Program-made: the position numbers and the translations under genes
Assembly: GCA_964030785.1 (NCBI GenBank)
Contig: OZ034968.1
Coordinates: forward strand, 73,950,427-74,014,426
Source: Siderastrea siderea
Lineage: Eukaryota; Cnidaria; Anthozoa; Scleractinia; Rhizangiidae
Reading direction: 5' to 3'
DNA length: 64,000 nt
Shown here: one piece after another, positions 35,630-46,534 of the stretch
Layout: each line of letters opens with the position of its first letter
Numbering within the stretch: position 1 is the first letter of the stretch
Notes under the pieces: model-generated
What the model was told of the DNA's origin: nothing
The model's input: only the letters and a program-made list of their open reading frames with translations
Databases searched by the model: none

Positions 35630-38041
35630 ATGGCGGCTGAAAGATTAGACATAGAAGAGTTTTTAGGAGAATTGATCCCGATCTCTGTAGAGGGTGGTAA
35701 AGGGTTTTTTCGTGATCCGTGAAAGGCCCTTTTTATTTCCCGTGAATTGTGAAATGGCAAATTTTTTCCTCGTGAAACGTGATTTGGTTACAGAGCCGTG
35801 AACTGCGAATCACCGTTTTTTCACGAGAATTGCCAAATGACTGTTTATTTTTATCCTGAAATGTGACTGTAAACCATGATTCTCTTTTTCATGCAAAAAA
35901 TTCTCTAGTAAGTGTTTTAAAGAACAAGAGTACGTGTGGTAAAGAGGCTACAAGACTAAACCAAAACTATGTGTGGACCAGTGCCGATCGTGCTGGACGC
36001 CAGGTCACTCTACTCATTCCACCTTTTCTCTTGGTTTTCTTGGGGATCATTGCGGAAGGGTCTCTGGACGGTCGCAAGGTTTTACCTCAGATCATAGTTT
36101 TGTTTAGTTTATATAAAGTACACGCTAACAAGAAAGCCTTGGTGCAGAAAGAAAAGTCTAAAGTCCTGTTGTCGTGCAAAGTGCACAAAAAAACCTGTAA
36201 ACATTTAAGAAAGACGTCTTGGATTTTGGTGGAAAACAGCGTGTGGCGGAACAGAAGAGTGTCGGAAACCCCATTTTTTTTTTGAGATTTTTTTTTGGGG
36301 GGGAGGGCACAGATTTAAATCTGTGGCCCCCCAAAATAAATATGCCACGCGTATGGAGTTGATCAAATGTCACACATATGCTACACCTTAGTCATGCTTT
36401 GCAAAAAACGAGCTTGTTTCAATCCCAGACATAAATCTGCAAATTAGTTTTACAGTTTACGTTATACATAAAATAGTTCTAGTGGCTACGTTGTGTATAA
36501 ATACAAGCCGTTGTAATTGTTGTAAAATTCGCTGAGGAAGTTCCCCTACAGCGTAGGAGAATATTTAAAGACGTTTTACAATTCAAGTTCGCATAGTGCT
36601 GCTCACGAGTTAGGCTTTTAAAAAAGTTGCCTTGAGTGGACGGTCGGTGAGGACAACAAACAAAGCTGTACTTTGGATGTAATTCATCAAAAAGTAAGGA
36701 ATTTTTTTAATCGTGAAATGGCCATTTTATTTCCCATGAAACGTGAAATGGCCATTTTATTTTTCGTGAAACGTGATCTAGACCCCCCTTTACCACCCTC
36801 TCTGTAGATATGCGTACGCTTTTCGAGAGAGTGGGTTCACTTCAAGTGTAACCATGAAATATTGGAGGGAGCAGGACTTTCAAAATCTTGCAGTTAACAT
36901 CCCGGAAGGACATCGACGTCTAATCTTGAACATGGTCACAAAACTTCGTACACCCGAAGTCAAGAGTGCAGATCATCGCTCTAGTTTACTGTCAAAGAAA
37001 GTCGATGAAAGTCCAAGAAAGATGAGTCTCCATCCCAGAAGAGACATCTCAGCCACCTTTACTGGTTGTCCCAGCAAGAGCACTACCCAAAGCGTGTCAA
37101 AAAAGTTTCAAAGCTTGAACCATGAAGACGAAAGTACATTTACCGGTAGCTCTTCCTCTTCCAAATCCAGTAAGTCTCGTAAACTTGACATGTTGTCCCC
37201 AGTCGAACGATTTATCAAAAGCAAGGAAGATGAACTTAAAGAGAAAACAGAAGAAGTCATGCAGAAGAAAAGTGAGCTTAATGGCATGTATGATCAAATC
37301 AAGAAAATTGCCTCAGCAGTTGGCCGAACCGGTCAGAGATGTTCAAACTGTCACCAAAAATTCCACACTGTTCGGTCATGTGTTGGTGAGAAATGCGAGT
37401 CGGTATTTCTATGTGGCGACTTGTCGAAACATCCTGATCAAAAGCTAGCTTTTCAAGAAAAAAAAACGCGCTATTACAACACTGGAAACATCCATCAAGA
37501 AGATAAGTCAAGAACTAGAAGCCCGTCAAACTGCGTATTCTCGAGTTACCAACTCTGTGAACAAATCTTTTGAAGATATCCTTGTAGAAGAATTTCCCGA
37601 TGACTATGTAGAAAACGGTGTGCGGAATTGGCTCAGAGTACAGCAAGATGTAGCGTACGTCAAGAAGAATTTGAAGCCAGGGGCAGTGCCTTCTCGAGAA
37701 ATGGTGAGGTCAGTTATCGAGCAGAAGAATGAAGATCAGAAGATTGTTTCCCACCGGCGTTGTCGTTGTCGACTTCTTCAACGAGTGCATCAAAGCGTCG
37801 AGGTTCTGTCAGCAGCTGTTCACCAATGAAAATGAAACTCGCTTCCTATGGAATCAAATTTCCGCAGAAAAGGAGCACTGCTGTACTTGAGCCAGCATCC
37901 GAAGAGGAAGAAGAAGAACAACTGAAAATGGCGACCAAACTGTCTTTGGCACACGAGCCTTGCAACTCGAGCATGAGCACTGAAAGTCAAGATAGTAATG
38001 CCGAAGCGGCAAATATTTTGTTATCTCTCAGTAAAAAGTAA
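35630..38041 (+). pseudogene. Decayed SAM-like/zinc-cluster protein gene of the TA element
   Basis: ATG at 35630 opens a frame (AAERLDIEEFLGEL) that is interrupted by a 1.1-kb insertion (35691-36799) and resumes after it. Further breaks lie near 36848, 37450 and 37745. The N-terminal part ends in FQNLAVNIPEGHRRLIL, which resembles the last helix of a SAM domain. A Ser-rich stretch, a coiled coil (KSKEDELKEKTEEVMQKK), a Cys/His cluster (RCSNCHQKFHT, then CVGEKCESVFLC), a second coiled region and an acidic tail follow. It starts just inside the left terminal repeat, so it is probably the element's own second gene. SAM is tentative; function is unknown. Confidence 0.6.
35691..36799. mobile_element. 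Insertion with 14-bp TIRs and 8-bp target duplication
   Basis: The termini AGGGTGGTAAAGGG and CCCTTTACCACCCT are inverted; CTCTGTAG is repeated at 35683-35690 and 36800-36807. Subterminal repeats of the type CGTGAAACGTGAAATGG occur at both ends. An internal open frame (35863-36285, 140 aa) is not recognised. It breaks the SAM-like gene, so it is younger than the host transposon. Confidence 0.85.
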
Positions 38042-39513
38042 ATGTAGGTGACATTTAACTGAGAAACATTTTATTCAGTGTTGACATTATTTTGTGGCTC
38101 TTGCTCAGTCATTTTCCATGAGACACAAAAACAGTTGCGTTTTGAAAATACCTTTAAGTAGCAAGTAACCAGTTTCTGTTTTTTTCCTCATTTACTGGGA
38201 TAATATACGTGGGTGTCAAAGTACCGGCACCGTTAATTCAGTTAATTTTCAGAAACACGGCGAAAACGAAAAAGTTTCAATTCTGAATCTCTCTATTTCA
38301 TGTTTCAAGGTTGAAGTTATCATAAACAAGAAAGCCTATTGGGCATTTTAACCGGCCATTCTGACCCTCCCCACCCCTAGGTTTCACAAATGTTAGCGCG
38401 ATCCTCTTTTTTTACGAACCGGCGTGAGGAAAAGTGTGATTGTGTGACACAATATTTTGACTATAGCGGTACTGGATGACGTAATGTTTAAACTCTGATG
38501 ACTCAGCTTATCTTTCTTATCGCTTTATTTGTGCTGAAAAACGCAAAATCACTCAAACGTTGAATGTCGATATGAATTCGTCCACAACTGAGAATGCTCA
38601 CACAGGGACGACGAAGTATTTACTGTTGTGCCTAGACCTTAAATACAAACAGTGAACATAGCAGTAGAATCAAAAAACACGAGCTCGAGCAGATCGTCAG
38701 AGTATGGGGCACGTCAAGATATCTCATGACGTGATGTTTAAATCCAGTTTGCTAACCCGCTAACCAGGTAAACAAGCGAGCGGGGACGAAAGTCGCCCAC
38801 GTCTTTGAAAGCTAACGCGCCTGTCGAGCCGCAATCGATTTCGCGCTCACTCGCCTGTTTTTCTTTTCCTTCACTATCTACCTCTGAACGGAAAGTGAGA
38901 CTGCTCGTAGCCTTTAGCGAACACCACACGCAAACCACACAAATCCGTCGATAATATTCAGATATTTTCGTTCTTTCAATGCAAAAAGACTCGTAACACC
39001 TGCCTTATTAATAAAAAAACTCCTTGTTAATGACGATTCCTTCGTATCAACTTCTCGCCTCAAATAAACACTCATTTCTCTCCGTTCACAAGAACTATCA
39101 TGTACTGATGTGCAATCAACTAATATTGCATCATCATACTAGTACCAATTCCTTCTCTTCCTAGCCCACGCCGGCAAAACGCAACTGTCCTTTTTGTCCG
39201 CTGCGAAATACAAGTTAGCCAATCAGAAACCTTACAATCCACTTCGCAAACCACCCCCCCCCCCCCCCATAAAACGCCAAGGGAAACTGCCTCTCACGCA
39301 AAACGCAACTTTCAAAGCAAATCACATTCACAGAAGCGTGATATGGTCCTGACATTCACAAATCCTTCTGACTCCCACATTTTTACACCCCTCAAAATGT
39401 CAATCCCAATAAAAAAAAACTCCTGCGCTAAAAAAAATTTCACCATAGCCACTAACTAGATCAGACAACACAGTCAATTTCGCATTCAATCCTATTTTCG
39501 CATTCAATCCTAT
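38042..39513. other. Non-coding interior of the TA element
   Basis: No supported coding sequence. A (C)n run lies near 39256, and tandem cgcattcaatcctat copies occur at 39481-39512 next to the following element. Confidence 0.5.
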
Positions 39514-41310
39514 CAAAAATAATGCACGCGCAAGAAGTGGCGCAAGAAGTTCTTGCGCCGCAAGAACACGCAAGCCCGCGCAAGAAGTGAAAGTGCTAGG
39601 TTTTTGCAGTTTACCGGCAAGAACATTCGAAACGCAAGAAGTTGAAAATCTAGCCGCAAGAAGTTACTAATGTTACCGCAAGCCGCAAGAAGGCGCAAGA
39701 AGTAGTGAGGGTCCAGCCGAAGAAACTTGTAGTGCTCGTGTTAGTGTGAGGTATTGCAAAAGTAATGAGAGCGAATCTCGGGCTCTATTCTCTTTGAAAT
39801 ATCACCGAGCTTTCGAGCGATTTTTCGTCGTGTTGGCGTGTTGGCGCGACAATTCGCCAAGTCAAGCGAAAGTTCACAAGACCTAATCAAAAAATCAAGG
39901 AAGTAAATGTTCGAACAACCGAAGTATCGAAGAAAATTCACATCACGAAATGGAATATCCGCCAGCTTTCCGACTGCAAGATAAACACCCGGTAAACATG
40001 ATCTCCGGCACATGACAAAACATGAACAATTTTTTTAAGCGTGTCTCAGATACAGTGATACGGGTTCAACTCAGAACTGACTCAATTCAGTTTTTCATTC
40101 CATCCAAGAAATAGAAACAAAAAGGTCCAAAAGCTATAATTGCGGCAAACTGCGCGAACTCTTCTTTGACAGGCAAGACAAGACCAGACTTACACATGCA
40201 GGAGGTCATGCCATCGCGTGGGTGAAGTCATCAAGAATCCCTGCATCTTTACCAGTTTAATTTCCCAGCAAAAAAGGGATACTCGAAGAAATAGCATAGA
40301 CATATGATTTCAACTACACATTCGCCTTTCGACACAGCTTGCTGCCCGGGGCTTGCTGTCTTGACGACTTAGAGAACTGCTCATGCATTGCGTTACAAAA
40401 TGTCATTCAAGCAAATCATACCAAATTTGCATACGGCAGATTTGTGTTTACTCAGGTTAGAATTGACGTGCCGAATTTCTTTCAGATCGCGGAGTTTTAG
40501 TTTCCTTCAGACTTTTTTGGTTTACTTCGAAGATTTAAAATGTGATATCGACTTCAGCGTAATGAGTGGAACTATTTTTACAAACATAATGTGTTTTTCC
40601 AATTAAGACTTCGGGTATTATTTCTTCTCATCTGAGTGACCATGTTCATTTCTCACACGTGTGAGCGCAACTAATTAAAAGTATTTGTCCGAGTTTAATA
40701 TGTTGGTGGAAGTACAGCAACACTGAACAGGTGAATGTCGGTTCTTTAATAATGTGACTGATGGACTGTGCTTTGCCATTGTTCCTCATTTAAGTGAAAT
40801 AAATCGAGCGAAACCTTTCGCGCCGCTAAGCGTACCGCATGTCTGGGACTCCGGGACACATAAACAATAACACGCGTGCTTCGTTTGAGTCTCGTTTCTC
40901 CCTAGCCGTTAAAAAATAACATAGAAGGCGACCAGTGTCAAATTCAGAACCTAGTGAACTCTTTATCGGATAAAAAATTCAAAACCGAAGAAAAAAACTT
41001 ACAAGGGACCAAATAAACAACTGATTGCAAGTTACAAAGGCAGCCAATTTTGAACGTGCCTTGCGCTATAAAGTGGTCTCTTTTTTACCTTCTCCGGGTT
41101 CCGGGTTTTTAAGATGTTAGGGCAAAGACGTTCTTGCGCTTACTTGCGGTCCAGATATCTTACCACAAAGAAGTTCTTGCGGTTTTAACTTCTAAACGCA
41201 AAGACGTTCTTGCGGCTTGCAGTATTCAAGTGCAGGCATCCTGCAAGTAGCCGCAAGAAGTTCTCGGCTTGCGGACGCAAAAAGAAGTTCTTGCGCGTGC
41301 ATTATTTTTG
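39514..41310. mobile_element. 1.8-kb TIR element with palindromic subterminal repeats
   Basis: CAAAAATAATGCACGCGCAA at 39514 is inverted at 41291-41310. Within about 200 bp of each end, copies of GCAAGAAGT, ACTTCTTGC and the palindrome CGCAAGAAGTTCTTGCG recur many times. Clustered subterminal motifs of this kind are typical transposase-binding sites in hAT/P-like elements. No target duplication or transposase gene was identified. Confidence 0.75.
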
Positions 41311-42247
41311 GGCTGTACTGTACAAAAAACCCCAAACTTAAACAACCCTTCGCCGTTCATATCTTAAATACTGTAAATTAAAAGACAAAAACATAGGAAG
41401 GTAACATTCAGAAGACTAATATGCGCATGCGTCTTGTATAAGACAGTACCGCTCTTGAGTACCCGTACCACAAGCCTTACAGCACTTTCTTCGTATGTTA
41501 AGCCAACTTGCTTTCACCAAAAGCCGTGTCCATTTTATAAACCGGCGGTCGCCATGGCGACGGCCGGTTAACTACCGGTACTTGTTTAGGCAAATTTCTA
41601 ATTGTTGAACCTAGAAGATTTGCAGTTGTGTTATTGTATTTATTCTTGTTTAACCGCTCTGTCTCATCGACTGATCTGTATGTTATGAAATTAAAATGTT
41701 GTATTTGGATTTTGGTAACATGTTCGTCTGCGACATCCCAAAACTAAACCTGATTGCAAAACTAAACTTCTTGCGGGTAAAAAAAAATATGGTAGACGCA
41801 ATAGACCGATTTCTGAAATAGCTGTGCGAAACTTTTTACAATCAAGCTTGAGTGTTGGGTACAGGAAAGGAAGTAAAGGAGTTTTCCCAAAATAAATTTG
41901 CGAGACGCTTCCAGACTGCGTGTCACCATTTAATAGTATGTGATTGTTAACAGATGTTGCCAAAAAAACCTTTCGCCATCTCACGTTTTATTGGGACTTG
42001 CTTCTTAAATGTGTTTTTAAATACCGGTACATATACCTACATGATTTTTTCGTCTGCTACACAAGAGATGCTTTCATTTATCGTCTTTTCATTACCTGAG
42101 GGTACACTTACAATGTAAACAATACAGTAAAAATATAAACATCGCGGGTCGAACAACTGTTCAAACGCAACGGCGGCAAGTGTTCACGCTTGCAAGCGAC
42201 GGTAAATACATCTGATACATTGCCTAATTTACACTGAACTCGATGTA

Positions 42248-43324
42248 TTAAATCAAATATCCAGCATGGCGGTAATATCCGTACATGTCGGCCGCCTCCA
42301 AATCACCAACTGCGCACCAAACGGCATATTCCAAATTATCAAATACAATATCTTCATAGCGGTACTTCAAAAGATACTTTAGCTTCGAAAACACTTCCTC
42401 GTCGGGATTAAAATCGGGAGAATAAGCAGGTAAATACAAGAGTTCCATTCCTAAATCGTCGAAAAAACTGCGAAGAGCCCGTTCAGCATCTCCATGATGG
42501 GCGGCAAAATTGTCAACGACAATTATATCCCCGACCTCCAAAACTGGTCTTGCAGTGTTTGGATCAAGTGTTTCTGACGCTTCCGTGAAAAACCTTAAAA
42601 ATTCAATAGAGTTCGACGCACCTTGAACAGTATTTGCGTACTTAACTCCATCAATACCGGCCAAAAAATTGAGAGTTAAGTTGGCGGTAGACAAATAACG
42701 TCGCATGTCAACACAAGGTTCCCCAACAGGAGAGTAAATAAAGGTTCTTCTTCTTCTTCTTCTTCAGTAACCGTAAACTCTATGTCCGCTGTCCGGCAGT
42801 TGAAAGCCTGTTTCATCAAAAAATTTAACTGCAGAAGGATCTTTGTCTGCTAAGTAATCTAAGTAAAGTTGTGTATACACAAGGTTTTCATGGGTAAACC
42901 TTTAACCCGCACATTTTCCCATTCGTTTGCGTGAATACTGTTTTGTACTGGGAAGTTTCTTCCGAACATGTCTTGATATAGTTGAAATTGAAATATCTCC
43001 GCAATGACCAAAATTACTTAACTGAGATTTCATTTCGTTGAGAGATGTCGATCCTTTGCTTTCTACAATAGTTTCCAATAATATGGAGTCAGCCAGTGAT
43101 AGTTTGCTTGCCGTTCGCTTGTGTGTTCTTTGAGCTGGGTCAATGTTTCCTTTTTCACGATAGAGTTTTGCGTATCTTGACACAGTTGAAGGCTGAATAC
43201 GCAATCTTCTGCTAACCTCGCGTATTGGAAATTCGGCGGCCAACTCTATGGCTTCATTTCTCAAGTCCCTACTCAGGGGCACACCAGGTTTAAAGTTTCG
43301 CCCGTACTTATTTATCGTGAACAT
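42248..43324 (-). pseudogene. IS630/Tc1-mariner superfamily DDE transposase with two in-frame stops
   Basis: One reading frame runs from ATG 43324 to a stop at 42248, broken by TAA at 42902-42904 and a TGA near 42767, which is followed by a short (AGA)n expansion. The N-terminus is a paired-type helix-turn-helix (FPIREVSRRLRIQPSTVSRYAK). The catalytic acids are visible: FFDETG near 42815, VVDNFAAHH near 42510, and SPDFNPDEEVFSKLK near 42390. This places it in the IS630/Tc1 group, agreeing with the TA target site of the surrounding element. The two stops make it non-functional as it stands. Confidence 0.9.
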
Positions 43325-43334
43325 TTTGAGCGGG

Positions 43335-45668
43335 ATGTTACTAAAACGGGAATGGGGAATGGGGAATGGGGAATGGGGAATGGGGAATGGGGAATGGGGA
43401 ATAGTGGTCAGCGGTAATACTTAAAAAATTAAGTTGGAGTCTTCGCAGTACGGCAAAGAAACGAGGATTGCACGTGGAGAGCGAAAGATGGAAGGTAAGA
43501 ATATTTATCTGTCAGTTTTTCCCGAGTTTTTGGGATTATTGAGTTTCTGTTTATTAAAATTAACCAAAAATATTGATTTGCAGGTAATGAGAGAAACGAT
43601 GATGTTTAGGATCACGAGGTTATCGTTATCGACAGGTTGGAATAAAAAGATTCGTATCACTTTGAGTACAGTCGCTTCGAGTGTTACAGTGAAACCCATT
43701 AAACCATGAACGCCTAAATTATTTCTGGAATGTTTATTGTTCTGCGACCAATCAGATTCGAGACGTAACCGCAACAAACCGCAAGAGTAATTAGCTGAAA
43801 GGTTTCGATCACGAAACGAGTCGGTGGCTTTTGCGTCCACGATAAATTCTCAGTTTCACCGCCGATTAACAAACACTCTGAAATTGTTATTTTGTTTTCT
43901 ATTTCAGAGTTTATGCATAAACAAAGAATAACTATAACGATATTTTACTGAAAAGAGATAAATAATCGAACAGACACGGCTAGGAGCGCGTCTGGGAGCA
44001 GAATCGAGAGCAGAATAATTGTATTCAGTTTTTGATTTTTTTAAAAAACGGCCTCTCCGGTGGTGTCAGTCATAATCATTTGTAGGTTTCAGCCTTTCCC
44101 TGTTTGACCAAAACAGTTAACTGAATAACTTTGCAAAAGTTTTTCTTTACGCTACTATGGTGAGGAGAACAGTGTATCAAGCTCATTCACGGCAAAACTC
44201 TTCCGTCCAAGATGTCACGCAAGCCGTTAGCCGAACATTTTACGTTATGGACATGAAACAACGAGCTGGATTTTTCTTCCACGATTCTCAATTTTTTTAT
44301 ACCCTTTGGAAATACTGCAGTTGTTATTCTTTTCAATTTCAGATAGCTTCTGTATGAGCGAAGGATAGACGGCACAAGTGAACAAATGTCCAGTTCTAGT
44401 AAAAGCGATTCGTGCCTTTAGTATATTTTAAAAAAGATACGTTTCCTTCGGTGTTTGCATAAACATCCCATTTATCACTTCTTTGGTTTTGCCTCAAAAC
44501 GTGCTTGTTTTTGGCCCTCATTTGATGTTTTCGATTCCGTCGGTCCAAAGTAACACAACTACCGAACTGAGACCTAAATAGCCATCAAAAGCGAGTGTAA
44601 TTTTTTTTCATTGTGCTTTAACTTTCTATCGGGTTATTCATTTATTCATTCATTCATTCAACGGTACGCAAGTTGCACGCATGTTTGTATCTGCAACGGC
44701 AGGCGTGTTTGTGTTTGCCGTGAAAACTCGGGTCTAACAGAAACTACAGTAATTATTTGCTCTACTGCAATAATCGGCGGTGAAACTGCGTGACATCTTG
44801 GACGGAAGAGTTTTGCCGTGAATGAGCTTGATACACTGTTCTCCTCACCACAGTAGGGTAAAGGGAAACTTTTGCAAAGTTATTCAGTTAACTGTTTTGG
44901 TCAAACAGGGAAAAGGTTGAAACCTACAAATGATTAGAACTGACAACACTGGAGAGGGCGTTTTTTAAAAAACCAAAAACTGAATACAATTATTCTGCTC
45001 TCGATTCTGCTCCCAGACGCGCTCCTAGCCGTGTCTGTTCGATTATTTATCTCTTTTCAGTAAAATATCGTTTATAGTTATTCTTTGCTTATGCATAAAC
45101 TCTGAAATAGAAAAAACAAAAATAACAATTTCAGAGTGTTTGTTAATCGGCGGTGAAACTGAGAATTTATCGTGGACGCAAAAGCCACCGACTCATTTCG
45201 TGATCGAAACCTTTCAGCTAATTACTCTTGCGGTTTGTTGCAGTTACGTCTCGAATCTGATTTGTCGCAGAACAATAAACATTCCAGAAATAATTTTAGG
45301 CGTTCATGGTTTAATGGGTTTCACTGTAACACTCGAAGCGACTGTACTCAAAGTGATACGAATCTTTTTATTCCAACCTGTCGATAACGATAACCTCGTG
45401 ATCCTAAATATCATCGTTACTCTCATCACCTGCAACTCAATATTTTTGGTTAATTTTAATAAACAGAAACTCAATAATCCCAAAAACTAGGGAAAAACTG
45501 ACAGATAAATATTCTTACCTTCCATCTTTCGCTCTCCACGTGCAATCCTCGTTTCTTTGCCGTACTGCGCAGACTCCAACTTAATTTTTTAGGTATTACC
45601 GCTGACCACTATTTCTCATTCCCCATTCCCCATTCCCCATTCCCCATTCCTCGTTTTAGTAACATCCT
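43335..45668. repeat. Giant inverted repeat, ~885-bp arms, 565-bp spacer
   Basis: The left arm 43335-44221 and right arm 44787-45668 are inverted copies of about 95 percent identity. At the outer end each carries GATGTTACTAAAAC and a (GGGGAAT)n run (43350-43402; complement 45616-45650). The inner ends contain gtatcaagctcattcacggc. The two long opposite-strand frames (43505-43840 and 45140-45490) are the same arm sequence read twice. The spacer has no clear gene. Such a structure can form a large cruciform or long dsRNA. Confidence 0.92.
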
Positions 45669-45759
45669 TTTGAGCGCAAACTTCAGTGAAACTTGCCGTT
45701 ACGGTCTGCTAAACTTCAAACGTTTGACGACCAAACATGCCATGTTTATAACCAATTAG

Positions 45760-46276
<517 letters not shown>

Positions 46277-46457
46277 AGTAGTATATAGAGAGTCAGACAA
46301 ATACCACCTGATTCTCAGCGGTTTATTTTCGTATTTTAAAGCTCCCACTTAATAAACAAGCTCCCTTTGCTCGCTTGTTTATTAAGTGGGAGCTTTAAAA
46401 TACGAAAATAAACCGCTGAGAATCAGGTAGTATTTGTCTGACTCTCTATATACTACT
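46277..46457. repeat. Near-perfect 181-bp hairpin at the provirus left end
   Basis: Arms 46277-46361 and 46373-46457 are 85 bp each with one mismatch; the loop is 11 bp (tccctttgctc). Each arm begins outermost with AGTAGTATATAGAGAGTC. The polymerase gene starts 78 bp further right. It may be the terminal repeat joined head-to-head with its own inverted copy, or a terminal hairpin. Confidence 0.9.
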
Positions 46458-46534
46458 TATTAACTGAAATAAACCACCCAACATTAAAAATTTTCAATTA
46501 AAGAATTATATATCTTTGTTATATCCAAACTACA

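Noticed and set aside
35863..36285. 140-aa ORF as a host gene
   Set aside because: It lies wholly inside an insertion with 8-bp target duplications and has no recognisable domain.
43505..45490. Two mirrored ~110-aa ORFs as a duplicated gene pair
   Set aside because: They are the same sequence in the two arms of the giant inverted repeat; no domain or start context supports a protein.
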